A DNA stretch of 64,000 bases, taken from the NCBI RefSeq assembly GCF_014648175.1, contig NZ_BMQP01000005.1, positions 227,217-291,216 of the forward strand, in the 5' to 3' direction. The position numbers were made by a program, and so were the translations under genes. Positions 55,961-64,000 of the stretch are shown piece after piece (within the stretch, counting starts at the first letter, position 1; every line of letters starts with the position of its first letter). Below the pieces are notes generated by a model. It was not told the origin of the DNA. It made no database searches and was given only the letters and a program-made list of their open reading frames with translations. The stretch is from Planobispora rosea. Lineage in GTDB: Bacteria > Actinomycetota > Actinomycetes > Streptosporangiales > Streptosporangiaceae.

Positions 55961-57004
55961 TCAGTGTGATCTTCCGCCCGGCGTGTTCCCCAGGGCCGGC
56001 GTCTCAAGGACGGCCTTCACCGCGTCCTCGTCGGCCGCTCCGTCACCGGCGGCCTGCCAGGCCGCGGCGCAGGCGGCCCTGAGACCGTCGACGGGATCTC
56101 CATCGCCTGCGTTCGCCCGCGCCTCGAGACGGAGTCCCTCACCGGCCGTCCAGCGGGCGCTCCACCCGCCGCAGAGCCACTCCTCCCCGTCGCGACGCGG
56201 GTGAGGGTACGGCCGGTGCAGGGCGGACAGGTCGGCGGCGATGTAGGTGGGCCGGTGCCGAGGAGCGGCTGTCAGCAGGTCGAGCGGGCCCGCCACGCCG
56301 GTGAGCACCAGCAGGCTGTCCGTCCCGGCGTTGGCCGCCCCCTCGATGTCGGTGTCGAGCCTGTCGCCGACCACCAGCGGCCGTCGGGCGCCGGTGCGCA
56401 GGATCGACTCGCGGTGCAGTGGCGGCTCCGGCTTGCCCGCGACGATCGGCTCCACCCCGGTCGCGGTGGCGATCACCCGCGTCATGGCGCCGTTGCCGGG
56501 AAGTTCGCCTCTCCCGGTCGGCATGGTCGAGTCCCCGTTCGCCGCCACGAACAGGGCGCCCCGCCGTACGGCCAGCGTGCCCTCCGCCAGGAGCCCGTAG
56601 GAGAGGTCGGGAGCGATGCCCTGCGCCACTGCCACCGGTTCGTCCAGCGCGGTGCTGACCGGACGCAGCCCGTGGGCCCGCAGCGCGCCGCGCAGGCCCA
56701 TGCCTCCGACGACCAGGACCGCCGCCCCCGGCCCGAACCGCTCGGCGATCAGCCGGGCGGCCGCCTGGGCGGAGGTGACGATGTCCTCGGGGGTCGCGGG
56801 GGCACCGAGCCCGCTGAGATGCTGGGCGATGGCTCCGGGGGTCCGGGAGGCGTTGTTGGTGACGTAGGCGAGCCGTACCCCCCGGTCCTTCGCCCGTTGC
56901 AGCGCCTCCGGAGCGCCCGGTACGGCGTTGCGGCCGAGGTACACCACTCCGTCCAGGTCCAGCAGGAGGGTGTCGTAGCCGTCGGCCAGCGTCTTTGCGT
57001 GCAC
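55961..57004 (-). CDS. HAD-IIA phosphatase (NagD-like)
   Basis: A 347-residue HAD hydrolase. Motif I is TLLLDLDGVVYLG at about residue 12, motif II VTNNASRTPG at about 45, and motifs III/IV as VAGKPEPPLHRE and LVVGDRLDTDIEGA at about 190-225. The C2 cap between them is of the NagD/phosphoglycolate type. The last 80 residues, with Trp-rich EEWLCGGWSARW, extend beyond the usual end. GTG 57004 with AAGGA upstream is chosen; earlier starts lie in sequence with no family match. The substrate is a small phosphate ester. Confidence 0.85.
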   Translation of the reverse strand: MHAKTLADGYDTLLLDLDGVVYLGRNAVPGAPEALQRAKDRGVRLAYVTNNASRTPGAIAQHLSGLGAPATPEDIVTSAQAAARLIAERFGPGAAVLVVGGMGLRGALRAHGLRPVSTALDEPVAVAQGIAPDLSYGLLAEGTLAVRRGALFVAANGDSTMPTGRGELPGNGAMTRVIATATGVEPIVAGKPEPPLHRESILRTGARRPLVVGDRLDTDIEGAANAGTDSLLVLTGVAGPLDLLTAAPRHRPTYIAADLSALHRPYPHPRRDGEEWLCGGWSARWTAGEGLRLEARANAGDGDPVDGLRAACAAAWQAAGDGAADEDAVKAVLETPALGNTPGGRSH

Positions 57005-57405
57005 CCGTTCATTCCTTGACGTCTTCCCCGCGGATGGGTCCGGGGCCCCGACCCTGAGGTCGGTGACTGGGGTCGGTGAGGTGGCCGGCGTTTCGGGGAC
57101 CGCCCGCCGCTGAGGGCCCCACGCCCTGCCGCCGCCGGTCCGGCGGTGAGTTCCCGCGATCGCCGCGAACGCCAAGACCATATCAAGGGGTGGGCTCATC
57201 CTCCGGGTGGACCCGACGCCGGAGGACGGGCCGGACGCCGAAGGATGGGCCGGCCCTCTGGACGGTTCGGAGGCCACGCCCACGGTCTCCGGTCAACTCC
57301 GGAAGGAGGTCCTCCTCCCGTGAGGGGACGCCTCCGGACGCGTATCCGTACTGCTCCAGAGTCCGCGAAGCCCCGCCGTCGTGGAGGAGGAACCGTACCC
57401 CCGTA
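57005..57405. other. 401-bp intergenic region
   Basis: It lies between the NagD-like gene and the TPR gene on the minus strand. Some frames stay open but lack family features and codon bias fades, so I assign no gene. A promoter for the HAD gene must be here; none is clear. Confidence 0.5.
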
Positions 57406-57879
57406 TCACTCCGCGGGGGGTGTCCATTCGCTCCAGGATCCCTCCGGGTCATCCTTGCGGGCCTGCAGCGTGGCGCGGACGCTTCTCAGCGCCGAGACGT
57501 AGTGCCGCTGATCGGGTCTCATCGCGGCGGCGATGGCGAGCGGTTCCTGAGCCGCTTCCATGTCGCCGGTCCGCCACAGGGAGAGGCCCAGCCCGAAATA
57601 AGCGTAATCTTCGGTCGGATTGGTGTTGACGATCCAGCGGAAACTGTCGGCCGCGTCGGCGTACTGGCGGGAGTTGAACTGGGCGCGAGCCAGTGCCTCG
57701 CGGATGCTCCGTGACTCGGGTTCGGCGTCGGCGGCGCGTTCCAGCAGCGCGGCGGCGGCCGCGGGGCTCCCCTCCGACAGGAGCTTCATCCCACGCTGGA
57801 ACCAGTCGTAGACTCCCCCCGCCGGCGTGCCTTCCTCGGAACCGGGGGAATCAGACGCGTGATCACGTCCTTGGACCAT
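57406..57879 (-). CDS. Tetratricopeptide-repeat protein
   Basis: A 157-residue soluble protein with about three TPR units between residues 22 and 125: VYDWFQRGMKLLSEGSPAAA, AADAEPESRSIREALARAQF, TEDYAYFGLGLSLWRTGDME. Gly, Ala and Pro fall at TPR positions. A clear AAGGAGG lies upstream of the ATG. It is divergent from the DUF1015 gene. TPR proteins here probably serve as scaffolds; the partner is unknown. Confidence 0.8.
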   Translation of the reverse strand: MVQGRDHASDSPGSEEGTPAGGVYDWFQRGMKLLSEGSPAAAAALLERAADAEPESRSIREALARAQFNSRQYADAADSFRWIVNTNPTEDYAYFGLGLSLWRTGDMEAAQEPLAIAAAMRPDQRHYVSALRSVRATLQARKDDPEGSWSEWTPPAE

Positions 57880-57990
57880 TATGTGAGGCCTCCTTCATCG
57901 ACAGACGGAAGATCTGACCGATCCCCTGACCGACCTGGCAGCACCGCGTTCGCGAGGCAGCACCCGGGCGTTTCGGGCCTTTATGGCAGC

Positions 57991-59382
57991 ATGCCCTCTA
58001 TGGTGAATCCTGAACTGCCGGTGCCTGACGGACTGGTGCTACGTCCGTTCCGCGGCGTGCGATTCGCCGTCGACGACCTGGCCGACGTGATTTCTCCCCC
58101 CTATGACCTCATCGGCGAGACCGGTATCAGGGACCTGCTCGACACCCACCCCAACAACGTGGTCAGGCTGATCCTTCCGGGCGCCGACGGCCACCGCTAC
58201 GCCGAGGCCCGCGAGACCCTGCGCGCCTGGCTCTCCTCGGGGATCCTGGTCGCCGACGACGCTCCCGCGGTGTACGTCTATGAGCAGAGCGGCTCAGGGA
58301 TCCTGCAGCGGGGGCTCATCGGCGACGTGGGCCTGACCTCCCCCGAGCGGCGCACGATCCTGCCGCACGAGGACGTCATGCCCGGTCCCGTGGCTGATCG
58401 CCTGGCGCTCATGCGCACCACCGAGGCGAATCTGGAGCCCATCTTCCTGCTCTACGAGGGCCGCGGCGGCCCCGCCACCCGTCTCGTCGACGAGGTCGCC
58501 ACCGTCCGGCCGCCGCTGGCCGAGGCGCAGACCCGGGACGGGATCAGGCACCGCCTGTGGGCCATCACCGACCCCGGTGAACTCGCCGCCCTCAACGCGG
58601 ATCTCCGCCCGCGCCAGGCTCTCATCGCCGACGGCCACCATCGCTACGCCACCTATCTCGCGCTCCAGGCCGAACACCACGCCACCATGTGCGAAGGCAC
58701 GGATTCCCGCGCGACCGGCGGAAACCCCGACACCGCCGACAGGAACCCCAGCGAGACCGACAGGAAGCCCGGCCCGACCGACGGGAACCCCGCCGTGGTC
58801 GCGGCGCCAGGCCCCGGCCCGTGGGATTTCGGCCTGGCGCTCCTGGTGGACTCCGACTCGTACCCCCCGGACCTGAAAGCCATCCATCGGGTCATTCCCA
58901 ATCTGCCCCTCGACGAGGCGGTGGCCAAGGCGAAGGGCTCCTGGCAGGTTCACGAGCACGTGACCCTGGCGGAGGGACTCAGCGCACTGGGGAGGGCCTC
59001 CGAACCGGCGTTCCTGCTGACGGACGAGAACACGGCGTACCTGATCACCGATCCCGATCCGGAGCAGGTGGAGCATGCGATGCCCGCCGACCGGTCGCCC
59101 CGGTGGCGTTCCCTGAACACCTCCATCCTCGCGGAGTTCCTCCTGCCCAAGGTGTGGGGAATGCGCGACGACGAGCACTCGGTGCGCGTCGTGCACCACG
59201 ACTCCCGGGCCGCGGCACGTCTCGCCCGGGACACCGGAGGAACCGCCGTACTGATGAACCCGCTCGCGGTCGATGACGTGCTCGCGGTCGCGGCCCAGGG
59301 GGAGCGGGTGCCGCGCAAGTCCACATCATTCGGGCCCAAACCCCGGACCGGCCTGCTGATGCGTCTGCTCACGCTTGAGTGA
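57991..59382 (+). CDS. DUF1015 family protein
   Basis: A 463-residue protein of the DUF1015 family, found widely in bacteria, including near serine/threonine metabolism genes, but unassigned. It begins LVLRPFRGVRFAVDDLADVI with SPPYDLIG at about residue 32, and contains LPHEDVMPGP and IADGHHRYATYLAL at about 212, a likely metal or catalytic site. A low-complexity insert with repeated DRNPSETDRKP-type units lies at about 240-270. The start is 57991 or 58000; neither has a ribosome site, so it may be leaderless. It overlaps the convergent SSB-like gene by 14 bp. Confidence 0.85.
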   Translation: MPSMVNPELPVPDGLVLRPFRGVRFAVDDLADVISPPYDLIGETGIRDLLDTHPNNVVRLILPGADGHRYAEARETLRAWLSSGILVADDAPAVYVYEQSGSGILQRGLIGDVGLTSPERRTILPHEDVMPGPVADRLALMRTTEANLEPIFLLYEGRGGPATRLVDEVATVRPPLAEAQTRDGIRHRLWAITDPGELAALNADLRPRQALIADGHHRYATYLALQAEHHATMCEGTDSRATGGNPDTADRNPSETDRKPGPTDGNPAVVAAPGPGPWDFGLALLVDSDSYPPDLKAIHRVIPNLPLDEAVAKAKGSWQVHEHVTLAEGLSALGRASEPAFLLTDENTAYLITDPDPEQVEHAMPADRSPRWRSLNTSILAEFLLPKVWGMRDDEHSVRVVHHDSRAAARLARDTGGTAVLMNPLAVDDVLAVAAQGERVPRKSTSFGPKPRTGLLMRLLTLE

Positions 59383-60076
59383 CGCCGCCTCCAGGTGGGA
59401 CATCCGGAGCAGTCACGGCGTGATCCGGCACGGGATCTTCAGGAATCGCCCGGGGGCCGGGCCCGGCCTTCGGGGGGCGTTGAACGGGAACCGTGTTCAC
59501 AAGGGAGTGGAGCGGCCGTGGCGGTGCGGGAAGCGCTGCCGTGGCGGCGCCCATGATCGAGCCCACAACGGGGCCTGAGGTTCGATCCGTGGCTTGGCCC
59601 GGGGACCGATCCGCGGCCTGACCCGAGCTTCGGTCCGTGGCTGAACCCGAGGCTGGATCCGTGGCTGAGCCTGTGGCCGGATCCACTGCTCGGCCCCAGG
59701 CCAGGTCCGGAGTCGGGGGTGGGCTCTCGGAAAGTTCACCGTCTCCGGTGAGCACGGTCGTGACCCGGCGTTCGAGGCGCTTCACCGAGCGGACCTCGAC
59801 CTCGTAGCCGGACGCCTTGGAGTCCTGACTCCCCCACCATCTGCGGCGCAGTGAACCCACCACCTCCACCACGTCGTCGGGGAGCCACTCCGTGACGCTA
59901 CGGACGACTTCGGGCTCGAACGACACGCACGGGATGGTGTCCACCCGGGTGCCGCGTCCGCGGTTCCGCCGCCGGACGATCAGCCGCCAGGTGCCGAAAC
60001 GGGTGCCGCTCTGCAAGGTCTTGATCTGCGCCAGGTCAGGCAGGCGACCTGCGAGGATGACTTCATTGCGGTCCAT
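59369..60076 (-). CDS. SSB-like single-stranded DNA-binding protein with atypical tail
   Basis: A 235-residue protein. The OB-fold spans about residues 1-108: MDRNEVILAGRLPDLAQIKT, GTRFGTWRLIVRRR, DDVVEVVGSLRRRWWGS, KRLERRV. The remainder is low complexity with ATDPASG/ATDRSSG repeats and Pro-rich parts. The chain ends GGGVTQA rather than in the acidic DDDIPF-like tip that SSB uses to recruit repair proteins. It is likely a specialised paralog. Confidence 0.8.
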   Translation of the reverse strand: MDRNEVILAGRLPDLAQIKTLQSGTRFGTWRLIVRRRNRGRGTRVDTIPCVSFEPEVVRSVTEWLPDDVVEVVGSLRRRWWGSQDSKASGYEVEVRSVKRLERRVTTVLTGDGELSESPPPTPDLAWGRAVDPATGSATDPASGSATDRSSGQAADRSPGQATDRTSGPVVGSIMGAATAALPAPPRPLHSLVNTVPVQRPPKAGPGPRAIPEDPVPDHAVTAPDVPPGGGVTQA

Positions 60077-60187
60077 CGAACCCTCCTTCGATCTTTGCCG
60101 ATCGAGGACGACTCTTTACGATGTGAGCCGTACCGGAATGGCCCGAATGCTGTTCTGGGGACTCCGGTTCCGACCCTGAGGTGGCCT

Positions 60188-61114
60188 GTGGACAACATCA
60201 CGGCTCTTGGCGGAGACGTCTATGAGATCGACACGCGGATGGCCGGGTTCTCCGGCATCACGGCGGGATATCTGATCCTGGGAGACCGTCCCTGCCTGGT
60301 GGAGACAGGCACGTCCACTTCCGCCCCCGTGGTCCGGGACGCCCTGACCTCCCTGGGAGTCGGCCCCCGCGATCTCGCCACAGTCGTCGTCACCCATATC
60401 CACCTGGACCATGCGGGAGGAGTCGGGGACATCGCCGGGTTCTATCCGGAAGCGGAGATCGTGGTGCACGAGAAGGGCGCCCGGCACCTCGCCGACCCAT
60501 CGCGTCTGATGGCCAGTGCCCGCATGGTCTGGGGCGACCGGATGGACACCTTGTTCGGTGAACTGGCTCCCACGGAGGCCTCACGGATCCGCGCACTCGG
60601 CGACACCGGGGCCATCGACCTCGGCAACGGCCGGACACTGAGCAGTCACTACTCTCCCGGCCACGCCAAACACCACGTGGGATTGATCGACTCCGGCACC
60701 GGCGATCTCTACGTCGGCGACGCCGCCGGCGTCTACCTCCCGCAGACCGGCGATCTGCGGCCCGCCACGCCGCCCCCGGACTTCGACCTGCGCACCGCAT
60801 TGGACTCGATCGCCCTGTTCCAGGCCCTGGGTCCGCAGCGGCTGCTGTTCAGCCACTACGGGCCGGTAACGGACGTCCAGGAGACGCTGGAACGCTCGGC
60901 CGAGGAACTGCGTGTCTGGGTCGACCTGACCCGACAGGCCCATTCGGAGGGCATGGATCTGGACCACGCGGTGGCCATGGTCAGGGACCGTACACGGGAG
61001 CGGTACGCGGCGTTGAAAGCCGACGATGCGACCGCCGAGCAGTTCGAGCTGCTCAGCGGCGCACCCTCGAACGTCGCCGGGATCATGCACTGGCTGGACC
61101 GGGTCCAGCCCTGA
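60188..61114 (+). CDS. MBL-fold metallohydrolase
   Basis: A 308-residue zinc hydrolase. HxHxDH is present as VTHIHLDHAGG at about residue 62, with a further His in YSPGHAKHHVG at about 158, Asp in DLYVGDAAGVY at about 176, and the final His in LLFSHYGP at about 222. The C-terminal 75 residues are helical. GTG 60188 has GAGGTGG just upstream and gives the family start (NITALGGDVYEIDT). The substrate is unknown. Confidence 0.85.
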   Translation: MDNITALGGDVYEIDTRMAGFSGITAGYLILGDRPCLVETGTSTSAPVVRDALTSLGVGPRDLATVVVTHIHLDHAGGVGDIAGFYPEAEIVVHEKGARHLADPSRLMASARMVWGDRMDTLFGELAPTEASRIRALGDTGAIDLGNGRTLSSHYSPGHAKHHVGLIDSGTGDLYVGDAAGVYLPQTGDLRPATPPPDFDLRTALDSIALFQALGPQRLLFSHYGPVTDVQETLERSAEELRVWVDLTRQAHSEGMDLDHAVAMVRDRTRERYAALKADDATAEQFELLSGAPSNVAGIMHWLDRVQP

Positions 61115-61124
61115 AAGGTCTGGC

Positions 61125-61160
61125 CCGTCCCGGGCGGAAGGACCGGCCTACCCGGGACGG
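61125..61160. terminator. Hairpin between convergent MBL and RGG/TPR genes
   Basis: CCGTCCCGGG (61125-61134) and CCCGGGACGG (61151-61160) form a perfect 10-bp stem with a 16-base loop. It may serve both strands. Confidence 0.65.
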
Positions 61161-61168
61161 ATCAGCGG

Positions 61169-63541
61169 TCACTTCTTGTCGTGCTTACCGGCGTCCGGAC
61201 CGTCAGCCTCGTCGGTGTCGTCGACGTCGTCCAGGATGTCGCCGAAGTTCGGCTCGATGAAGGCGGGACCGACACCGGTCTCGACCTTCTCCGTCCCGGC
61301 TGCGGCGTCTCCGTCCTCCGTACGCTTGCGCGCGGCGGTGGACGGTTCGTCGCCCCCCTCGAGCTCATCGACGGCCGGTTCGCCGGCCTCCTCGGCATCG
61401 AGATCATCCTCGATGACGTCGAGATCATCATCGTCGATCTCGTCCTCGTAATCCTCGTCGATCTCGGCGTCGATCTCGTCCTCGTCCTCGGAGACGAGTC
61501 CGTCGCCCTCCTCGCCCGACTCGTCCTGAAGGTCCTCGTCACCATCCGGTTCGTCTTCGAGGTCCTCTTCAAGGTCTTCGATGACCGTACCGGTCAGCGC
61601 CGCGTACCGCTCGGCCGCGTCGGTTTCGCCGTCCTCGTCGAAGGCCATCGCCCGGCCGAACCACTCGACGGCCGCGCCTTCGTGGCCCGCGTCTGCCAGA
61701 GCGTCGGCATAGGCGAAAGCCAGCCGTGCCGACCAGGGCTGCGGGCGAGGGTCACGCAGTTCGGGCAGGCGCTGCAGAGTGACGACCGCCGCGTCCTTCT
61801 GATCGAGGTCCCGACGGGCACCGGACTCCACGATCGCCAGCTCGATCTTGCCCATCCGGTCGAGACGCTCAGCCTCCTTGGACCGGACAAGGTCGAGAGC
61901 CCGCTCCGGACGGCCGAGACCGCGTTCGCAGTCAGCCATGATCGGCAAAAACGCGTCCGAGCCCGTTATCCGGCGGGCCGCACGCAGGTCGCTGAGTGCT
62001 TCGGCGAAATGCCCGGCGTGGTAAGCGGCGACACCGACGGCCTCACGCACCACACCGATCCGCGCGGCGAAACGGCGGGCGACCTTCGTGTGCTCGTAGG
62101 CCTGCTCAGCCTCACCCTCGCCGAGGGCCCGCTCTGCCGCCACGAGATGGCGGGAGATCAGATCTGCGAGATCGAGCGGGAGTGAACGCAGTTCCTCACG
62201 GACCTCCTTGTCGAGTTCCTCCGCGGTGATGTCGGGAGCGAGCGGAGGCATCTGCTCGTGCTCTCGCGCCGACGTCTCATCACCACGACGGCCCGGCTGG
62301 TCCTCGCGGCCGTAACGAGTCCGGGAGCCGCCACTCTCGCTCTGGAAATCCGTGGGGCGGTTTCCGAAGGGACGGCCGCCCGGACGATCGTCCCGGCTGA
62401 ACGGACGACGCTCACCACCACGGTCATCCCGATCCCGGAACCCACCGCGCGGACGGTCATCGCGATCCCGGAAACCCCCGCCCGAACGATCGTCCCGGCT
62501 GAACGGACGACGCTCACCGGCACCACGCGGACCATACTGGCCACGCGCCTGATCCCGGTCACCGTAGGAGCGACGCTCACCACCACGGTCATCCCGATCC
62601 CGGAACCCACCGCCCGGACGATCGTCCCGGCTGAACGGACGACGCTCACCGCCACGGTCATCGCGATCCCGGAGGCCACCGCCCGAACGGTCATCGCGAT
62701 CCCGGGAACCGTACCGACTCCGCGCCTGATCCCGGTCACCGTAGGACCGGCGCTCACCACCACGGTCATCCCGATCCCGGAACCCACCGCCCGGACGGTC
62801 ATCGCGATCCCGGAAACCCCCGCCCGGACGATCGTCTCGACTGAACGGACGACGCTCACCGGCACCACGCGGACCATACTGGCCACGCGCCTGATCCCGG
62901 TCACCGTAGGAGCGACGCTCACCACCACGGTCATCCCGATCCCGGAACCCACCGCGCGGACGGTCATCGCGATCCCGGAAACCCCCGCCCGGACGATCGT
63001 CCCGGCTGAACGGACGACGCTCACCGGCACCACGCGGACCATACTGGCCACGCGCCTGATCCCGGTCACCGTAGGAGCGACGCTCACCACCACGGTCATC
63101 CCGATCCCGGAACCCACCGCCCGGACGATCGTCTCGACTGAACGGACGACGCTCACCACCACGGTCATCGCGATCCCGGCCGAACGACGGGCGCTCGCCC
63201 TGACTCCGGGAGCCGTACCGACTCCGCGCCTGGTCCCGGTCACCGTAGGACCGGCGCTCACCACCACGATCATCACGGTCACGGGAACCGTAAGAGCCGC
63301 GCGACCGGTCGCGATCGCCGTAAGAACGCTGACCGCCGCCCTCTCGGCCGGACGGCCGGTCCCCACGGTCACGAGAGCCGTACGAACCTCCAGAACGTCC
63401 TTCGCGACGTTCTCCGTATCGAGGACCGTCCCCCGGCCGGCCCCGGCCGCCGCTTCCCCGATAGTCTCCCTGACCGCCTGATCCGCGGTTCTCGCCCTCT
63501 TCGCGGCGGCCTGCGCCGTCACGCCCGTTGTCACTGTTCAC
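61169..63541 (-). CDS. Arg/Asp/Gly-repeat protein with TPR-like core and acidic tail
   Basis: A 790-residue protein in three parts. Residues 1-425 are disordered and built almost only from Arg, Asp, Gly, Ser, Tyr, Phe and Glu, in repeats such as DDRGGERR (eight copies), PFSRDD and SYGDRDQAR. Residues about 440-650 are helical and TPR-like (LISRHLVAAERALGEGEAEQ, VAAYHAGHFAEALSDLRAAR). Residues about 655-790 are strongly acidic (DEDEIDAEIDEDYEDEID). The first part resembles RGG-box RNA-binding and phase-separating regions. The GTG start lacks a strong ribosome site. Proximity to the rRNA operon and the charge layout suggest a ribosome- or RNA-linked role; this is inference. Confidence 0.82.
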   Translation of the reverse strand: MNSDNGRDGAGRREEGENRGSGGQGDYRGSGGRGRPGDGPRYGERREGRSGGSYGSRDRGDRPSGREGGGQRSYGDRDRSRGSYGSRDRDDRGGERRSYGDRDQARSRYGSRSQGERPSFGRDRDDRGGERRPFSRDDRPGGGFRDRDDRGGERRSYGDRDQARGQYGPRGAGERRPFSRDDRPGGGFRDRDDRPRGGFRDRDDRGGERRSYGDRDQARGQYGPRGAGERRPFSRDDRPGGGFRDRDDRPGGGFRDRDDRGGERRSYGDRDQARSRYGSRDRDDRSGGGLRDRDDRGGERRPFSRDDRPGGGFRDRDDRGGERRSYGDRDQARGQYGPRGAGERRPFSRDDRSGGGFRDRDDRPRGGFRDRDDRGGERRPFSRDDRPGGRPFGNRPTDFQSESGGSRTRYGREDQPGRRGDETSAREHEQMPPLAPDITAEELDKEVREELRSLPLDLADLISRHLVAAERALGEGEAEQAYEHTKVARRFAARIGVVREAVGVAAYHAGHFAEALSDLRAARRITGSDAFLPIMADCERGLGRPERALDLVRSKEAERLDRMGKIELAIVESGARRDLDQKDAAVVTLQRLPELRDPRPQPWSARLAFAYADALADAGHEGAAVEWFGRAMAFDEDGETDAAERYAALTGTVIEDLEEDLEDEPDGDEDLQDESGEEGDGLVSEDEDEIDAEIDEDYEDEIDDDDLDVIEDDLDAEEAGEPAVDELEGGDEPSTAARKRTEDGDAAAGTEKVETGVGPAFIEPNFGDILDDVDDTDEADGPDAGKHDKK
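62371..63274 (-). repeat. Nested coding repeats in the RGG/TPR gene
   Basis: DDRGGERR starts at residues 90, 125, 148, 203, 258, 294, 317 and 372, giving steps of 35, 23, 55, 55, 36, 23 and 55. The pattern repeats after about 168-169 residues, so a block of roughly 505 bp appears to have been duplicated on top of shorter 69- and 165-bp units. Confidence 0.85.
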
Positions 63542-63911
63542 TTCTGGTCCATTTCGTATTGCTCACGCCGCGAGCACGCCCCATCTTCCCGTAAGGCGAT
63601 CCGCTGTGCGGGCGGTCTCCGGTCGCGGGATGCGACCCGTTCGCTATCGCTGCCCCGCCCTATCGTGGTGTGGCGCGACGAAGGCCACCCGATCGTAGGG
63701 GGTGGCCCGGCCTTCTCAGCCTAGCAAGCCCCTCAAAGTCCCTAAGCCGACATCCCACACTTGGACACCGGCCGGTGGAGAACAGAGAAGGAAGATCGCT
63801 ATCGAGCCTCCCAGCTCTCGGGACCGTGACATCAAAGGATCATCTCGTGCCGAGGACATCCGACGATCGACAACAGTCCTTAGTCCTTGAACCCGAAAAG
63901 CCCTGTAAACG
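63542..63911. other. 370-bp intergenic region between RGG/TPR gene and rRNA operon
   Basis: It should contain the promoter of the minus-strand RGG/TPR gene. One inverted repeat, GGCCACCC (63683-63690) with GGGTGGCC (63700-63707), could be a transcript end or regulatory hairpin. Base composition falls towards the 5S side, and open frames there run into the rRNA, so no gene is called. Confidence 0.55.
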
Positions 63912-63944
63912 CGAAGAGGCCCCCGCAACGCGGGGGCCTCTTCG
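63912..63944 (-). terminator. Terminator of the rRNA operon
   Basis: CGAAGAGGCCCCCGC (63912-63926) and GCGGGGGCCTCTTCG (63930-63944) form a perfect 15-bp stem with a three-base loop, nine bases after the 5S 3' end. Confidence 0.93.
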
Positions 63945-63952
63945 AAACGATT

Positions 63953-64000
63953 GTCCGGCGGCGACCTACTCTCCCACACCCTCCCGAGTGCAGTACCATC
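63953..64000 (-). rRNA. rrf: 5S ribosomal RNA, 3' part (cut by window edge)
   Basis: On the minus strand the last 48 bases read GATGGTACTGCACTCGGG, then AGGGTGTGGGAGAGTAGG and TCGCCGCCGGACA, the conserved 3' half of actinobacterial 5S rRNA. The rest, and presumably 23S and 16S, lie to the right. Transcription runs leftwards into the terminator. Confidence 0.95.

Noticed and set aside
57183..57452. A possible small minus-strand gene upstream of the HAD gene
   Set aside because: It has no ribosome site or family match, its base use is non-coding, and it overlaps the TPR gene end.
62371..63274. CRISPR-like regular repeats
   Set aside because: The repeats are coding, contiguous and of unequal length, with no unique spacers and no cas genes nearby.
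62258..63481. A long plus-strand open frame opposite the RGG repeats, encoding repeated TIVPAERTTLT units
   Set aside because: It is the antisense shadow of in-frame coding repeats whose length is a multiple of three. It has no ribosome site, and its codon bias is wrong compared with the minus strand.
63716..63979. A small minus-strand open frame near the right edge
   Set aside because: It runs through the 5S rRNA 3' end and its terminator, so it is not a gene.

Overview
The window is chromosomal DNA from a high-GC filamentous actinomycete. The evidence is very high GC in third codon positions, a whiA sporulation regulator, rbpA, a mycothiol-dependent-type enzyme, YvcK/RapZ/UvrC gene order and many GTG starts. 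The gene set fits the Streptosporangiales, but the family is an inference. No prophage, insertion sequence, CRISPR array or tRNA was seen. The right edge enters a ribosomal RNA operon: the 3' end of a 5S rRNA lies on the minus strand at 63953-64000, followed by a strong terminator.

Left part (1-25.2 kb) is accessory or strain-variable. It holds a truncated FAD oxidoreductase, a YtcJ-like amidohydrolase, a chemoreceptor relic and a GerW-like protein. A molybdopterin oxidoreductase lacking the usual iron-sulfur cysteines follows with a coupled helical partner. Next come an AlkZ-like protein, a flavin monooxygenase and TetR pair around a clear palindromic operator, a small phosphatase, a Rid protein, an NBR1-Ig membrane protein, two paralogous small secreted proteins, a LuxR/NB-ARC/TPR regulator, a DsrE protein, a large helical protein, an ADP-ribosylglycohydrolase and an alcohol dehydrogenase. 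The stretch ends with an EF-hand protein and a D-aminoacylase-IclR-sugar kinase cluster.

Middle part (25.2-43.9 kb) is conserved core. It holds rbpA, secG-tpiA-pgk-gap, whiA-yvcK-rapZ, uvrC, two Rieske lipoproteins, uvrA, a maleylpyruvate-isomerase-like protein coupled to an MBL hydrolase, pssA-psd for phosphatidylethanolamine synthesis, and terC behind a yybP-ykoY type manganese riboswitch.

Right part (43.9-64 kb) starts with a compact cell-envelope operon read leftwards: steA, steB, a WecA/MraY-like transferase, a MurJ-like flippase and a GT4 glycosyltransferase. This is the best candidate for an under-described system. It is preceded on the same strand by recN, NAD kinase, tlyA and a histone-H1-like phasin-type protein. 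The window ends with an SCP2 protein, a NagD-like HAD phosphatase, a TPR protein, a DUF1015 protein, an SSB-like protein, a second MBL hydrolase and a 790-residue protein. That last protein has a nested Arg/Asp/Gly repeat region, a TPR-like middle and a very acidic tail, and it sits next to the rRNA operon.
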